Shown: piece by piece, positions 1-8,709 of the stretch
How the letters are laid out: each line of letters begins with the position of its first letter
How positions within the stretch are numbered: the first letter of the stretch is position 1
The notes under the pieces: model-generated
Told to the model about the DNA's origin: nothing
What the model saw: the letters and a program-made list of their open reading frames with translations, nothing else
Databases searched by the model: none
Program-made: the position numbers and the translations under genes
NCBI GenBank assembly: GCA_028819215.1
Contig: JAPPMG010000036.1
Location: forward strand, 1 to 64,000
Source of the DNA: Bryobacterales bacterium
GTDB taxonomy: Bacteria > Acidobacteriota > Terriglobia > Bryobacterales > UBA6623
Length of the DNA: 64,000 bases
Reading direction: 5' to 3'

Positions 1-332
1 GCATGGCGGCCGCAGCCTCAATTAGGTTCCTATTTTGAAAATGAAAATCGGTGATGAACGTACCTACGCGGCTCGCAATGTCAGCATGGGCTGGAGAACA
101 GGCGAGCCAGCCCGGGGCAGGTCAGCCCTAGCGAAATCCTAGTGTCCCATCAGAAACGCCTCCAGAGCAATGCGCGCTCTGCTCGCGTCATGCAGAGAGC
201 AGCGAGAGACGATCCTCCGCCGATCACCCTGGAATCGACCCTTCCGTGCCGCATAGGGAATCCGGAGACGGAACGGGTAGGCGGCAAGGAGTCCGGCGTT
301 CTCACGAGCCGCTGGCTCCGCTATACTCAGCC
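1..332. other. Leading non-coding stretch
   Basis: No recognisable gene is seen. A 33-codon open frame beginning with ATG near position 41 has no recognisable content. The region lies upstream of the methyltransferase gene and presumably carries its promoter, but no convincing -35/-10 pair was found. Confidence 0.5.
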
Positions 333-1064
333 ATGGCCGAATACGACTCGATCGCCTCCGGGTACAGCGACTCCAAGCAGCTGCCCTTCCGAGACCATAT
401 CGAACGGCATACGCTCTTCCGGACGCTCGGCGACATTCGGGGCGCCGACGTGCTGGACCTTGCGTGCGGCGATGGCTTCTACACCCGACTGCTCAAGGAA
501 GCGGGCGCCTCTTCCGTCACCGGTGTGGACCTCTCGGCTGAGATGATCCGCTTGGCGGAGGAGAGCGAACGCCGACGTCCGCTCGGATGCTCGTATGTCC
601 GAGCTGACGCTGCCGATTTCAGGCCTTCCGAGCCTGTCGACCTTGTGGTAGCCGCGTTCCTGCTCAACTACGCAAGCACCCGGGAAGAGCTCGTCAGTCT
701 CTGCCGCGTGTGCCGGGACTCTCTGCGGCCCGGCGGACGGTTCGTGGGCTTGAACGACAATCCGTGTGTTCCTCCCGACGGATCGGCAAGCTGCCTCAAG
801 TACGGGTTTGATCGACGGTGCGACGGCCTCCCTCTTCGCGACGGCGACCCGATCCGCTATGTGTTCCCGACGGCGGATGGGAGTTCCATTGGCTTCACGA
901 ACTACTACCACTCGCCCGCGACCTATCAGGCCGCCTTCCGCGACGCTGGATTCGGGGACTTTCGCTGGGTGCCGGTCGCGCTCGACCCCGCGCAAGCTGG
1001 GGACCCCTTCTGGGACGACTTCATGCGGGACCCGCCGATCATCGCGTTCTCAGCCGAGCCGTAA
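333..1064 (+). CDS. Class I SAM-dependent methyltransferase
   Basis: A 243-residue cytosolic protein of the Rossmann-fold methyltransferase superfamily. Motif I, VLDLACGDGFYTR, lies near residues 41-53 and is followed by the acidic loop GVDLSAEMI that would hold the SAM ribose. The aspartate of a later DLVVAAFLLNYA segment fits motif IV. The frame is open upstream, but ATG at 333 (MAEYDSIASGYSD) gives the usual start for this family, just before the substrate-entry helix. The substrate cannot be told from sequence. It stands alone and converges on the minus-strand TonB-dependent receptor, so it is probably monocistronic. The family assignment is secure, the function is not. Confidence 0.85.
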   Translation: MAEYDSIASGYSDSKQLPFRDHIERHTLFRTLGDIRGADVLDLACGDGFYTRLLKEAGASSVTGVDLSAEMIRLAEESERRRPLGCSYVRADAADFRPSEPVDLVVAAFLLNYASTREELVSLCRVCRDSLRPGGRFVGLNDNPCVPPDGSASCLKYGFDRRCDGLPLRDGDPIRYVFPTADGSSIGFTNYYHSPATYQAAFRDAGFGDFRWVPVALDPAQAGDPFWDDFMRDPPIIAFSAEP

Positions 1065-1212
1065 GTGGCCGAGGCCCGCACCCGCGACCTCCGGTGGATT
1101 GCCCCGCAGCGACCAAGACCGGCCTATGCGCCGTGACGCTTGCCGGCCCGGTGGCCCGCCTCCACCTCGTTGCGGATCGCGTGCGCCGGCGCTGCTTCGG
1201 TCTGCCGAAGCG

Positions 1213-4200
1213 CTAGAACGTGAACCGAAGGACGAGATGGATCTCTCTCGCGTGGCTGTCGTACACCTGGTCCGGTCGATCGAACAGCCGGTGGCCGGGG
1301 ATCAGATTGTTGCGCGTATCCCGAGACCCCACTGCTCGCGTGCTGTTCAACGAGCCGGGTGTGTACTGCGGGTGGTTGAGCGCGTTGTAGAAGGCGGCCC
1401 GAAATTCGATGGCCTTGGATTCGCTCACCGAGAATCGCTTGCTGACGCTCACGTCGAAGTTGTTGATCCCTCTCAGCGGCAGCGTGTTGCGCCCGCCATC
1501 GGGATGCACGCCGGCGCCGGCCTTGACGTATCGAGCGTTCGGGTTGTCCGCAAGGTATCCGACTACTTCGCCGCCGCTGTTCATTAGCGCGCTCACGTCG
1601 CTTCCCGTGCGGTCTGTGCCGCGCGGGTTTACCACGACCCTATCGGTGGCACCGTCTAGGTTCCGGTTGGAGTCGAGCCCGCTTTGGACCGTGGCGTACT
1701 GGGGCGACTCAGCCGTGTACATGCCGGAAAGCACCCAATTGCCCAGCAGGTTCTTGTGGAACCATCGCTTGGAATTCCTGAACCACGGCACCTCATAGAC
1801 CCAGGCCACGGTGAAACGATGGGTGCGGTCAAGGAACGAGCGCGCTCGCTCGGCGCGCATGTCTTGGAAGTCCTGCGGCCGTCGCGGGGAAAGCAGCGTA
1901 GAGAACAGATCGGCAGTGCTGTCGTCGATGTTCTTGCTCCAGGTATAGGCGCCGACAAACTGCAGGCCGTTGGAGAACCTTCGCTTCGCCTCCAGCGCGA
2001 GCCCGTGGTAGATCGAGTTGCCGCGATTCGGGAACGAGAAGATGAACGGGCTGAATCCCGCCTCGGCGAATACCGGCAGGGAGATCGGTTCCGCGTCGAT
2101 GTCTGCGAGGGTCAAGCTGAGCGTGTCCAGTTCCGATTGGGTCGGTCGCTCGTAGAACGTGGGCAGCGAACGCTGGGGAGTCGCCCTAGCTACGAGGGGA
2201 AGAATGCTCTGCGTGAACAGGCGGACGCCGCGAGTGCCGAGATAGCGGGCCGAAACGGTGTAGTCACGCGCCATTACCTGTTCGATCCCGAAGTTCCATT
2301 GCATCGAATAGGGGAGATGCTGGTGCTGTATGTAGGTGGATGTCAGTGACCGGGCCGCCGCTTCGTCAAGTTCGTCCGGCCTCTGATCGGGTCGGATGCC
2401 GCCGTTGGCAAGGTAGTTCGGCGTATCGACGGTCGGGTCTCCCCGGAACGTGTTCTCCACTTGAGGCGGCTTGCTTAGCTGCCCTAGGTTTGTGAAATAC
2501 GAGTCGTAGGCGATGCCGAATCCGGCCCGGATGACGGTACTGCCCTGAGAGCCGGGGGAGTAAGCCAGTCCGGCTCTGGGCGCGAAGTTCAGCTTCTGCG
2601 CTCTCGGCTCGCCGAAGGTCAGCACGCCGGGCACGCTTGATAGGGCGTTGAGGCGTTGCAGCTTGTCCCCGAACGGCACTCCCTTGTACTCGTGTCGCAA
2701 GCCGAGTGTGAGCGTGAGGTTCCGCAGGATCTTGGTCTCGCTGCTCACGTACCAGTACAGCTCGGTGTTGTTGCCGTGGTAGATCCCGCCTCCCGTGTTG
2801 CGCTCCGCTTGGATGTCAGGGCTCAGGTCAAGCAGGAAGCGCTCCAGGGTGGAGTAGTTGTAGTCGCCACGCTGGCGTTGCACGAACAGATCCGAGGAGA
2901 TGTTCCGCCTGGCATCCACGCCGAACCTCAGGGTGTGACGCCCCTCGATGAATGTGGTGTTGTTCACGAGCTGGTAGGTGTTCTGCGCATCGCTCTGGGG
3001 TGCGACCTCGTACGGGCCGATCTGAATGTCGAGATCCTGCTCGATCGTGATGTTCGGGAAAGAGTCCAGCCCAGGAAACTCGAAGTCCCCCGCGGGAAGA
3101 TTAGAGGCGGAGCGGCTGAATCCGAGTCGCGTCTCGTTGAACCAACGCGGCGAAAAGGCACGGAAGTACGACAGCGTCGCGAGCTGCCGGCTGCCCGCGC
3201 TCTTGCTTATGAATGTCGGCAGGTCCGGGGCAGTTCCGGGGTCGAGGGCGTCGCTCGCGTTGCGGATCGTGCGAAACCGCAGCTGGTCCCCTCCCTTGCG
3301 GTTGTAGTCGACGCTGACTAGCCAGGTGTGGTTGTTTTGGTACGTCGGCACGTTGATCGGCAACACCCCGATCGGCACTTCCTCGCCCAGGACCGTCGCG
3401 GTGCCGGTGGCGGCCGGAGCCGGCGGGACGTACCGCTTCAACACCTCGCGGTTCGTGCTCGACAGCCCTTGGATGCGGTCCAGGATCGCGTAACCCTCGG
3501 CTGTCGGCGAGGAGAACGGCCGTCCGGGAGCGGAGGCTTGGCCGACCGGATTACGCTCGTACGTCCCGAAGTAAAAGAGCCGGTTCTTGATGACGGGCCC
3601 TCCGACGGCGGCCCCGAAGCGGTTGTCGTCGAGGCGCGGATTCTCGGTGATGCCCCGCCGCTTGTTGGACTGGTCGAGCGCGTTCAGCGTGCGGTTCGCG
3701 AAGTACTCGTAGAGCGAGCCGTGGACGTCGTTACTCCCGCTGCGCACCACCGTGTTGAACTGGCCGCCGGTCGAGCGCCCGAATTCCGCGCCGTACTGGT
3801 TCTGCAGTAACGAGAATTCCGCCACCGCCTCGTTCGGCACGTCCACGACGCGTCCCGTAACGCCCTTGTGGTTGTTGTCGACGCCCTCGATCATGAAGTT
3901 GTTGTTGCGCGGCCGCTGGCCGCCGATGGAGGGGCCCTCGCCTAGGCCCGTGCCGCCGCTGGAGGCGACGCCCGCGCCCTGTAGAGAGAGGTTCAGCACG
4001 CCTAGGGCGAGGTCCGAACTCGGGCTGTAAAGCGCTTGGCGGGAATCGAACGAACCGCCAACCGTCGAGGTCGTAGTGTCAATCTGCGCCGAGGCAGCGG
4101 TGACCTCGACTTCCGTTTGTACCTCGCCGACTTCGAGGGTCAGGTTCACGGTGCTTGTGCGGTTGAGCGCAATGGCGATGCCGGAAAGCATCGCCGGGGT

Positions 4201-4461
4201 GAAGCCATCCGCTTCGGCCGACAGCGTGTAGTCGCCGACAGGAAGGTTGTTGAAGCGGTATGCGCCTAGTTCGTCGGTCTGCTGGTTCCAGCTCGCCCCG
4301 GTATTGACGTTCAGGACCGTGACCGTAGAGCGGGGAATCGACGCGCCGGTTTGATCCAGCACGGCACCGAGAAGGTGGCCGTCCGTCGCTTGGCCCCGAA
4401 CCGAGTTCGCTGTCGCGAACAGCAATGCGACGGATAGCAGCGCTGAACCTACGATCTTCAT
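1213..4461 (-). CDS. TonB-dependent receptor with carboxypeptidase-regulatory-like domain
   Basis: An outer-membrane receptor of about 1082 residues. ATG at 4461 gives a clean signal peptide (MKIVGSALLSVALLFATA...) cleaved near VRGQA; an in-frame GTG at 4494 would add 11 residues and is less likely. After the signal comes a beta-sandwich CarboxypepD_reg-like domain (roughly residues 25-115, GAVLDQTGASIPRSTVTVLN), then a plug domain (GQRPRNNNFMIEGVDNN, EFGRSTGGQFNTVVRSG) and a long barrel ending in an aromatic residue (HLVLRFTF). This layout is typical of acidobacterial OmpA/TonB-dependent transporters that take up oligosaccharides or other large nutrients. The substrate is unknown. No SusD-like partner lies beside it. 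A paralogue is encoded at 41.1-44.5 kb. Confidence 0.92.
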   Translation of the reverse strand: MKIVGSALLSVALLFATANSVRGQATDGHLLGAVLDQTGASIPRSTVTVLNVNTGASWNQQTDELGAYRFNNLPVGDYTLSAEADGFTPAMLSGIAIALNRTSTVNLTLEVGEVQTEVEVTAASAQIDTTTSTVGGSFDSRQALYSPSSDLALGVLNLSLQGAGVASSGGTGLGEGPSIGGQRPRNNNFMIEGVDNNHKGVTGRVVDVPNEAVAEFSLLQNQYGAEFGRSTGGQFNTVVRSGSNDVHGSLYEYFANRTLNALDQSNKRRGITENPRLDDNRFGAAVGGPVIKNRLFYFGTYERNPVGQASAPGRPFSSPTAEGYAILDRIQGLSSTNREVLKRYVPPAPAATGTATVLGEEVPIGVLPINVPTYQNNHTWLVSVDYNRKGGDQLRFRTIRNASDALDPGTAPDLPTFISKSAGSRQLATLSYFRAFSPRWFNETRLGFSRSASNLPAGDFEFPGLDSFPNITIEQDLDIQIGPYEVAPQSDAQNTYQLVNNTTFIEGRHTLRFGVDARRNISSDLFVQRQRGDYNYSTLERFLLDLSPDIQAERNTGGGIYHGNNTELYWYVSSETKILRNLTLTLGLRHEYKGVPFGDKLQRLNALSSVPGVLTFGEPRAQKLNFAPRAGLAYSPGSQGSTVIRAGFGIAYDSYFTNLGQLSKPPQVENTFRGDPTVDTPNYLANGGIRPDQRPDELDEAAARSLTSTYIQHQHLPYSMQWNFGIEQVMARDYTVSARYLGTRGVRLFTQSILPLVARATPQRSLPTFYERPTQSELDTLSLTLADIDAEPISLPVFAEAGFSPFIFSFPNRGNSIYHGLALEAKRRFSNGLQFVGAYTWSKNIDDSTADLFSTLLSPRRPQDFQDMRAERARSFLDRTHRFTVAWVYEVPWFRNSKRWFHKNLLGNWVLSGMYTAESPQYATVQSGLDSNRNLDGATDRVVVNPRGTDRTGSDVSALMNSGGEVVGYLADNPNARYVKAGAGVHPDGGRNTLPLRGINNFDVSVSKRFSVSESKAIEFRAAFYNALNHPQYTPGSLNSTRAVGSRDTRNNLIPGHRLFDRPDQVYDSHAREIHLVLRFTF

Positions 4462-4521
4462 CGTTGCGAGTATGCGTGTCTGCACAGGAATCACTCGGGA
4501 CCTAGCCCAGTTGCGGGCGCT

Positions 4522-4598
4522 TGGTGGGCGGCACTGGACTCGAACCAGTGGCCTCCTGCTTGTAAGGCAGGCGCTCTAACCAACTGAGCTAGCCGCCC
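4522..4598 (-). tRNA. tRNA-Val (anticodon UAC)
   Basis: Read on the minus strand, a 7-bp acceptor stem (GGGCGGC/GCCGCCC) encloses a D arm, a 5-bp anticodon stem (CCTGC/GCAGG) with the seven-base loop CTTACAA, and a T arm containing GGTTCGAGTCC. Positions 34-36 read TAC, which decodes valine GUA. The CCA end is encoded in the DNA (positions 4522-4524). It sits about 60 bp upstream of the TonB-dependent receptor gene on the same strand. Confidence 0.95.
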
Positions 4599-4829
4599 GG
4601 GGATGTCGAGGGGCAGTCTTGCGTAACAACTGAGGCAGATCGTGGTCGCGGGACGGCCGGTCCCTTTCCAGTCTGACAGATAGGGGGCGACCCTGCCGCC
4701 GTTCGAGCCGCGATGTGCGATCGTCGGACCTTCGATCTCAGTAGACAGGCGCGGCCATGCGGATAGGTGATCCTTAGGAGAGCGACCAAACGTCCGATCT
4801 GCGAACGAGCAGGCTCTCTCGGGCGGGAA

Positions 4830-4988
4830 TGACCGGATCTGTAGAAACTCTCAGCATGCCGTGCGACTTGTTGCCCAAACCATCGTCCTCCCACGAACCG
4901 CGTGGTAATCACTCTGCCGCGCCACCGGCGGGTGTCGCCACGTCGAGGTCCAAGACAGCAGGGCGGTCCTGATGAGGGGACTTTCATC
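4830..4988 (+). pseudogene. Possible hicA toxin remnant
   Basis: Directly upstream of hicB, where a hicA toxin gene would be expected, no intact 60-80 codon frame is present. The frame in phase with hicB reads HRPPTNRVVITLPRHRRVSP, which resembles the HicA pattern of a His-Pro segment followed by VxVPxHxxxxxxxGTL. Further on, in mixed frames, it resembles the RQAGL(T)DE tail. The upstream ATG at 4830 is a plausible original start. If this is HicA, it has several indels and cannot make a functional dsRBD-like mRNA interferase. The call is inference from weak pattern matching; it could also be plain intergenic sequence. Confidence 0.3.
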
Positions 4989-5376
4989 ATGAGCCAATAT
5001 CCCGCGCTGATCGACGGCGAGAAAGGGGCATACGGCGTCACGTTTCCAGACCTGCCTGGCATTGTCGCTATGGGCTCGACGATTGAAGAAGCAATGGCAC
5101 ATGCGGAGCAGGCTCTGCGGGGCTACGCAACTGAGGCCAGTAGGGCGGGTTCCGTCCTCGGGCCTCCGACTGCCGTTGAGAACGTAGAGGTCCCGCACGG
5201 CCATGCGCTCGTTTCGGTCCCGCCGGTCGCGCTTGCCGATTGAAGCGTCCGCGCGAACCTCTCGTTGGATGAGGGAGTTGCCGAGTTCGTCGACGCGGAG
5301 GCGCGTCGGCGCAAGATGACGCGAACGGCATATGTCGAATGGATGGCCCGGCGAATCGCGCAAATGGGGGGGGTGA
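4989..5376 (+). pseudogene. hicB: HicB-family antitoxin, interrupted by an in-frame TGA
   Basis: The first 84 codons encode a complete HicB N-terminal domain (YPALIDGEKGAYGVTFPDLP, then STIEEAMAHAEQALRGYA), which normally neutralises the HicA RNase. TGA at 5241-5243 stops it, yet the same frame continues at once with a ribbon-helix-helix segment (SVRANLSLDEGVAEFVDAEA, then MTRTAYVEWMARRIAQMG) that is the DNA-binding C-terminus of full-length HicB proteins of about 130 residues. One nonsense change therefore splits the gene. A run of eight G at 5366-5373 follows; with seven, the frame would close at TGA 5374-5376 right after the expected C-terminus. No intact hicA is next to it. The 84-residue fragment might still be made, but it would lack DNA binding. 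Confidence 0.8.
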
Positions 5377-5559
5377 AGGCTGTCCGAGGATTCAGGCAGA
5401 GCTTGTGCCGGGCTCGCGGTGCGTGGAGCCCCGTTTTCCGATCGCATCCCTGGACTGCGAGCACGCCATTGCGAGAACCTGCCCAAGGCCGCATCAGCCG
5501 ATCTTCAACCTCATCCGAACCAACACGCTCGCGGCGGTCACCGTGCTAATCTCTTGCTG

Positions 5560-6756
5560 ATGTCCAACTTGATTCAACGGCGCACGTTCTTCAGCGCGGC
5601 GGCAGCGTTCACTGCGGCTTCCTACAGTCGCATCCTCGGAGCCAATGAGAAGGTCAACATGGGCCTGATCGGCTGCGGCGGCCGTGGCAGGGGTGTGCTG
5701 CGCAACTTCGTGGCGAATCCGAATGTGAACGCCACTGCGCTGTGCGACGTATTCAGCGCTCGCATCGACGAGGCGGCCCAGATCGCACCTAACGCCAAGG
5801 GCTACAAGGCGCATGAGGATCTGCTCGCCGCCAACGACGTTGACGCGGTTCTGATCGCCACTCCCGACCACTGGCATGCCGGCACGTGCGTTGACGCCGC
5901 CAATGCCGGCAAGGACATCTACTGTGAGAAGCCGCTCACGCTGCGGATCGAGGAAGGCCCCCAGATCGTAAAGGCCGTGCGCCTCAACGAGCGCGTGTGC
6001 CAAGTAGGCATGCAGCAGCGCTCAGGGAAGCACTACCTGATGGCCAAGGAGAAGTTCTTCGATTCGGGCAAGATCGGCAAGGTTACGTTGGCGCGGACTT
6101 GGTGGCACGGCAATGGCGCCCACCTGCGTCCGTTTCCCGAACAGTATGCCAAGCAGCCGTCGAACTTGGACTGGGGACGCTTCCTCGGCCCGGTATCGTG
6201 GCGCGAATACGACCCGAAGCAGTACTTCAACTTCCGAGCCTACCTAGAGTACGGCGGCGGCCAGATCACCGACCTCTTCACCCACTGGATCGACGCTGTC
6301 CACCTGTTCATGAGCCAGGACGACCCGGTCGCGGCCGTGGCTTCCGGCGGCATCTACCACTACAAGGACGGGCGCACCGCTCCCGATACGATCAACTGCC
6401 TGCTCGACTACCGCGGGGAGTGGACAGCCACGTTCGAGGGCACTCTCGCTCCGGGCCTGCGCGGTGCGGGAGTGGAGGTGATTGGAACCGAGGGGCGGTT
6501 GTGGATCACGCGGGGCCGCTACGAGTGGTACTTGCCTCGCCAGGACGAGCCGGCCGAAGTCCAAGAAGCGATCGGCAACATGACGCAGGATCACGTCGAC
6601 AACTTCATCGACTGCGTCAAGAGCCGCGAGCGGCCGAATGGAGATGTATGGGTCGGCCACCGGTCCGCACAGGCTTCCCACTTGGGGAACATCGCGTACC
6701 TGCAGAAGCGGCGGCTGAAATTCGACCCGGACCGCGAGGAGATTCTGCCGCTCTGA
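5560..6756 (+). CDS. Exported Gfo/Idh/MocA-family oxidoreductase
   Basis: A 398-residue NAD(P)-dependent sugar or inositol dehydrogenase-like protein. ATG at 5560 gives a short twin-arginine leader (QRRTFFSAAAAFTAAS), so it probably acts in the periplasm after Tat export. The Rossmann nucleotide-binding motif NMGLIGCGGRGRG follows at about residues 33-45. The conserved YCEKPLT segment, with the catalytic Lys of the EKP motif, lies near residue 129, and the C-terminal domain contains the usual GGGQITDLFTHWID stretch. The frame is open about 47 codons further upstream with no matching protein features, so that extension was not used. It is a single gene. Relatives are common in acidobacterial and planctomycete sugar utilisation; the substrate is not known. 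Confidence 0.9.
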   Translation: MSNLIQRRTFFSAAAAFTAASYSRILGANEKVNMGLIGCGGRGRGVLRNFVANPNVNATALCDVFSARIDEAAQIAPNAKGYKAHEDLLAANDVDAVLIATPDHWHAGTCVDAANAGKDIYCEKPLTLRIEEGPQIVKAVRLNERVCQVGMQQRSGKHYLMAKEKFFDSGKIGKVTLARTWWHGNGAHLRPFPEQYAKQPSNLDWGRFLGPVSWREYDPKQYFNFRAYLEYGGGQITDLFTHWIDAVHLFMSQDDPVAAVASGGIYHYKDGRTAPDTINCLLDYRGEWTATFEGTLAPGLRGAGVEVIGTEGRLWITRGRYEWYLPRQDEPAEVQEAIGNMTQDHVDNFIDCVKSRERPNGDVWVGHRSAQASHLGNIAYLQKRRLKFDPDREEILPL

Positions 6757-6904
6757 CCGGCTGGCTCGCGACAGAGATTCGTGTCACCTCCCATGGCCGG
6801 TGTTGGTCAAGACTTCCTCGTCTTGCCGCAGACCGGTTCCAAGGGCAACGCACAGTCTGCTTGTTTGCACTGAACGCCTATCTGTAACCCGGTCGGTGTG
6901 ACAC

Positions 6905-7282
6905 CTATGCCCCGGTCTCTGGAGGCGCGTATTGCCACCCGCGAGCTCGCGCCAATTTCGCGAGCTTCTTCGCTATTCGTTTCGATTGCGATCTGCCGAA
7001 CGGTGAGAAATCGATAATCAAGTGTTCTGGAAACAGCGATGGCTCGGGGATGACCGTAAGACCCAGAGCGGAACACTCCGCGACCGTCACCGCAAGCACG
7101 CCCGCCGACTCATGGCGACCAGAATAGTGTTTGAATGCGTCTTCGGCAGAAATTTGGTCGCCGTCATAGACGGATAGTCGCTGCTCGTCCTTTGCTGTTG
7201 GACAAAAGGCCTGTGACGTGACGCGATTGTTCCGAATCCACGCTGGATGTACGTGGCGATACAGCTTGGTGGCGTCACTCAC
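6905..7282 (-). CDS. Unrecognised protein, last gene of a four-gene operon
   Basis: A 125-residue protein of no family I can name. GTG at 7282 was chosen because it overlaps the stop of the preceding gene as GTGA, a translational-coupling arrangement, and gives a sensible start (VSDATKLYRHVHPAW). Distinctive stretches are RLSVYDGDQISAEDAFKHY, with an invariant-looking YDGD, a central VLAVTVAECSALGL, and HLIIDFSPF followed by a basic helix (SKRIAKKLAKLARARGWQY). There is no signal peptide or membrane segment, so it is cytosolic. Tight coupling to the 374-residue gene suggests the two products act together, possibly as a complex. Function unknown. Confidence 0.8.
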   Translation of the reverse strand: MSDATKLYRHVHPAWIRNNRVTSQAFCPTAKDEQRLSVYDGDQISAEDAFKHYSGRHESAGVLAVTVAECSALGLTVIPEPSLFPEHLIIDFSPFGRSQSKRIAKKLAKLARARGWQYAPPETGA

Positions 7283-8403
7283 TGATTGGATCCCAGCCTG
7301 GCCCGTACTCTCTTGCCAAAGCGTGCCCAATCTCTTCTGTCGTCTAGGTCTAGCTTCAACTCGTAATCGTCATCCCCCGGACCAGACTCGTCCCATGTGC
7401 CATCGTGAGTCTTCAGGTCGACCTCGAGATCCATCTCGCAGCCACGAAGGGACCACTCGGCCTGCAAGCCGCCGATGGGTGTAGGGTACAGATGAGGCAG
7501 TGGCAGGTCCGCCGGGTACAGGTCGGCGAACATCGCCGAGAACCACTTCAAGCCCGCTTCATCCGGAGCGGCTCCGTCGCCATCGAGCCAGCCATCCCGC
7601 AGGGTGCCGAGATCGTCAAGTTGCGCATCCACGTCCAATGGATCTAGGAGCTGTACATCTCCAATAGATTCCAAGCTTACGAGTTTGCCATCGCCATTGA
7701 CGATTCCCCAACCGGTGAGCAATATCTTGGCTTCGTCCCAAAACTCATTGAACGCTCTGATCAGAATCTCCCGATGTGAGTCCGGTAGGGCGGCGGTGAC
7801 CTTACTACCCCCAATCGGCCAGAACTCGAATTTACGTCGATCGTGGTCTAGTTCTGGCACTCGACCCCGCAACCTAACCGTTTCACACTCGTCTTGAACA
7901 CGGAGTCGCTCAAGTAAGCGCTCCCACGTTTGTGGCGTCAAGGTCGTCGCCTGATCTCGACCAGGGGACTTGAACTCAATCCTCTCGTCGCCACGCAGGC
8001 TCTGGCCGAACCGTTTGAGATGATTGCGGGATTCATTAGGCAGACCAGCAGGGATTGGCTGCTCGCTATGTCCAGCATCGATGAGGTCGTGTATCGTATC
8101 TGCGGCCCGTCGAGCGTAGGGCTCGAATAGAGACGTTTCCCCGAACAAAGTTTCCGTCGATTTGGCGAAAGAAATTGCCGCGACCGCACTTCCTTGCTCG
8201 ATAGCGGTAATTTTCAACTTGAGATTCTCGGCAAAGCCGGTCGGCACTTGCCGTCGATCTGGATGAGCCCTGAGATACTCGCATCGAGCTACGTCGACCA
8301 CCAATTCCTGCAATGCCTGCAGGTCAGGTAATACTTCGAGCGGTATACCGCCATCATTGAATCGGCCGCCGCACAGGCGTGGTCGCAGGAATGCCGTGTC
8401 CAT
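7279..8403 (-). CDS. Unrecognised 374-residue protein coupled to the next gene
   Basis: A soluble protein with no recognised domain. The N-terminal third (FNDGGIPLEVLPDLQALQEL, then TGFAENLKLKITAIEQGSAV) looks like an alpha/beta scaffold. The middle contains a small RVPELDHDRRKFEFW segment. The acidic C-terminus has LYPTPIGGLQAEWSLRGCEM, then DLEVDLKTHDG, which resembles the short beta-rich ligand modules found in other uncharacterised bacterial proteins. No catalytic motif is obvious. The stop codon overlaps the start of the 125-residue gene by four bases, and the start lies 38 bp after the small membrane protein, so all three are probably one transcript. Base composition is visibly more AT-rich than in the flanking housekeeping genes. 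It could belong to a defence or stress module, but that is only inferred from context. Confidence 0.8.
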   Translation of the reverse strand: MDTAFLRPRLCGGRFNDGGIPLEVLPDLQALQELVVDVARCEYLRAHPDRRQVPTGFAENLKLKITAIEQGSAVAAISFAKSTETLFGETSLFEPYARRAADTIHDLIDAGHSEQPIPAGLPNESRNHLKRFGQSLRGDERIEFKSPGRDQATTLTPQTWERLLERLRVQDECETVRLRGRVPELDHDRRKFEFWPIGGSKVTAALPDSHREILIRAFNEFWDEAKILLTGWGIVNGDGKLVSLESIGDVQLLDPLDVDAQLDDLGTLRDGWLDGDGAAPDEAGLKWFSAMFADLYPADLPLPHLYPTPIGGLQAEWSLRGCEMDLEVDLKTHDGTWDESGPGDDDYELKLDLDDRRDWARFGKRVRARLGSNQ

Positions 8404-8441
8404 TCTTCGACCTTCAGTTTAGTTCGCGGAAAGCGATGAAG

Positions 8442-8699
8442 CTATCCGGGCCCATCCGGTGGTCTTGTCGGCCGCCGCGCCCCAAACCAGAATCCGACGA
8501 TGGAGCCAGCCATGCCGGCAACCCCTCCCAAGACTCCAATGGCAACCTCGTAGCGTCCGGCCCACATCAGCCAGATCGTGACTATTGCTGCAAGCAACAG
8601 ATAGGCGAAGACTGCTCCGTATGTGACCCATACACGAACAGCACTGCGTTTCTGCTCTAGGGCCAAGCGTGCGGGTTCAACCTCACTCGAATCAGACAT
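8442..8699 (-). CDS. Small two-helix membrane protein
   Basis: An 85-residue protein starting at ATG 8699 (MSDSSEVEPARLALEQKRSA). A charged cytosolic N-terminus is followed by two hydrophobic helices, VWVTYGAVFAYLLLAAIVTI (about residues 23-44) and VAIGVLGGVAGMAGSIVGFW (about 52-74), and a basic tail ARRPTRPP. The second helix is rich in glycine and could form an oligomeric pore or packing interface, but that is speculation. The start codon lies only 10 bp after the stop of the secreted endonuclease gene, so they are very likely co-transcribed. A longer upstream frame would overlap the endonuclease and was rejected. Confidence 0.75.
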   Translation of the reverse strand: MSDSSEVEPARLALEQKRSAVRVWVTYGAVFAYLLLAAIVTIWLMWAGRYEVAIGVLGGVAGMAGSIVGFWFGARRPTRPPDGPG

Positions 8700-8709
8700 C
8701 CGTTCCCTC

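Noticed and set aside
5241..5243. TGA in hicB as a selenocysteine codon
   Set aside because: No selenoprotein family resembles HicB, the position is a linker, and no SECIS-like hairpin was seen after it. A nonsense mutation is simpler.
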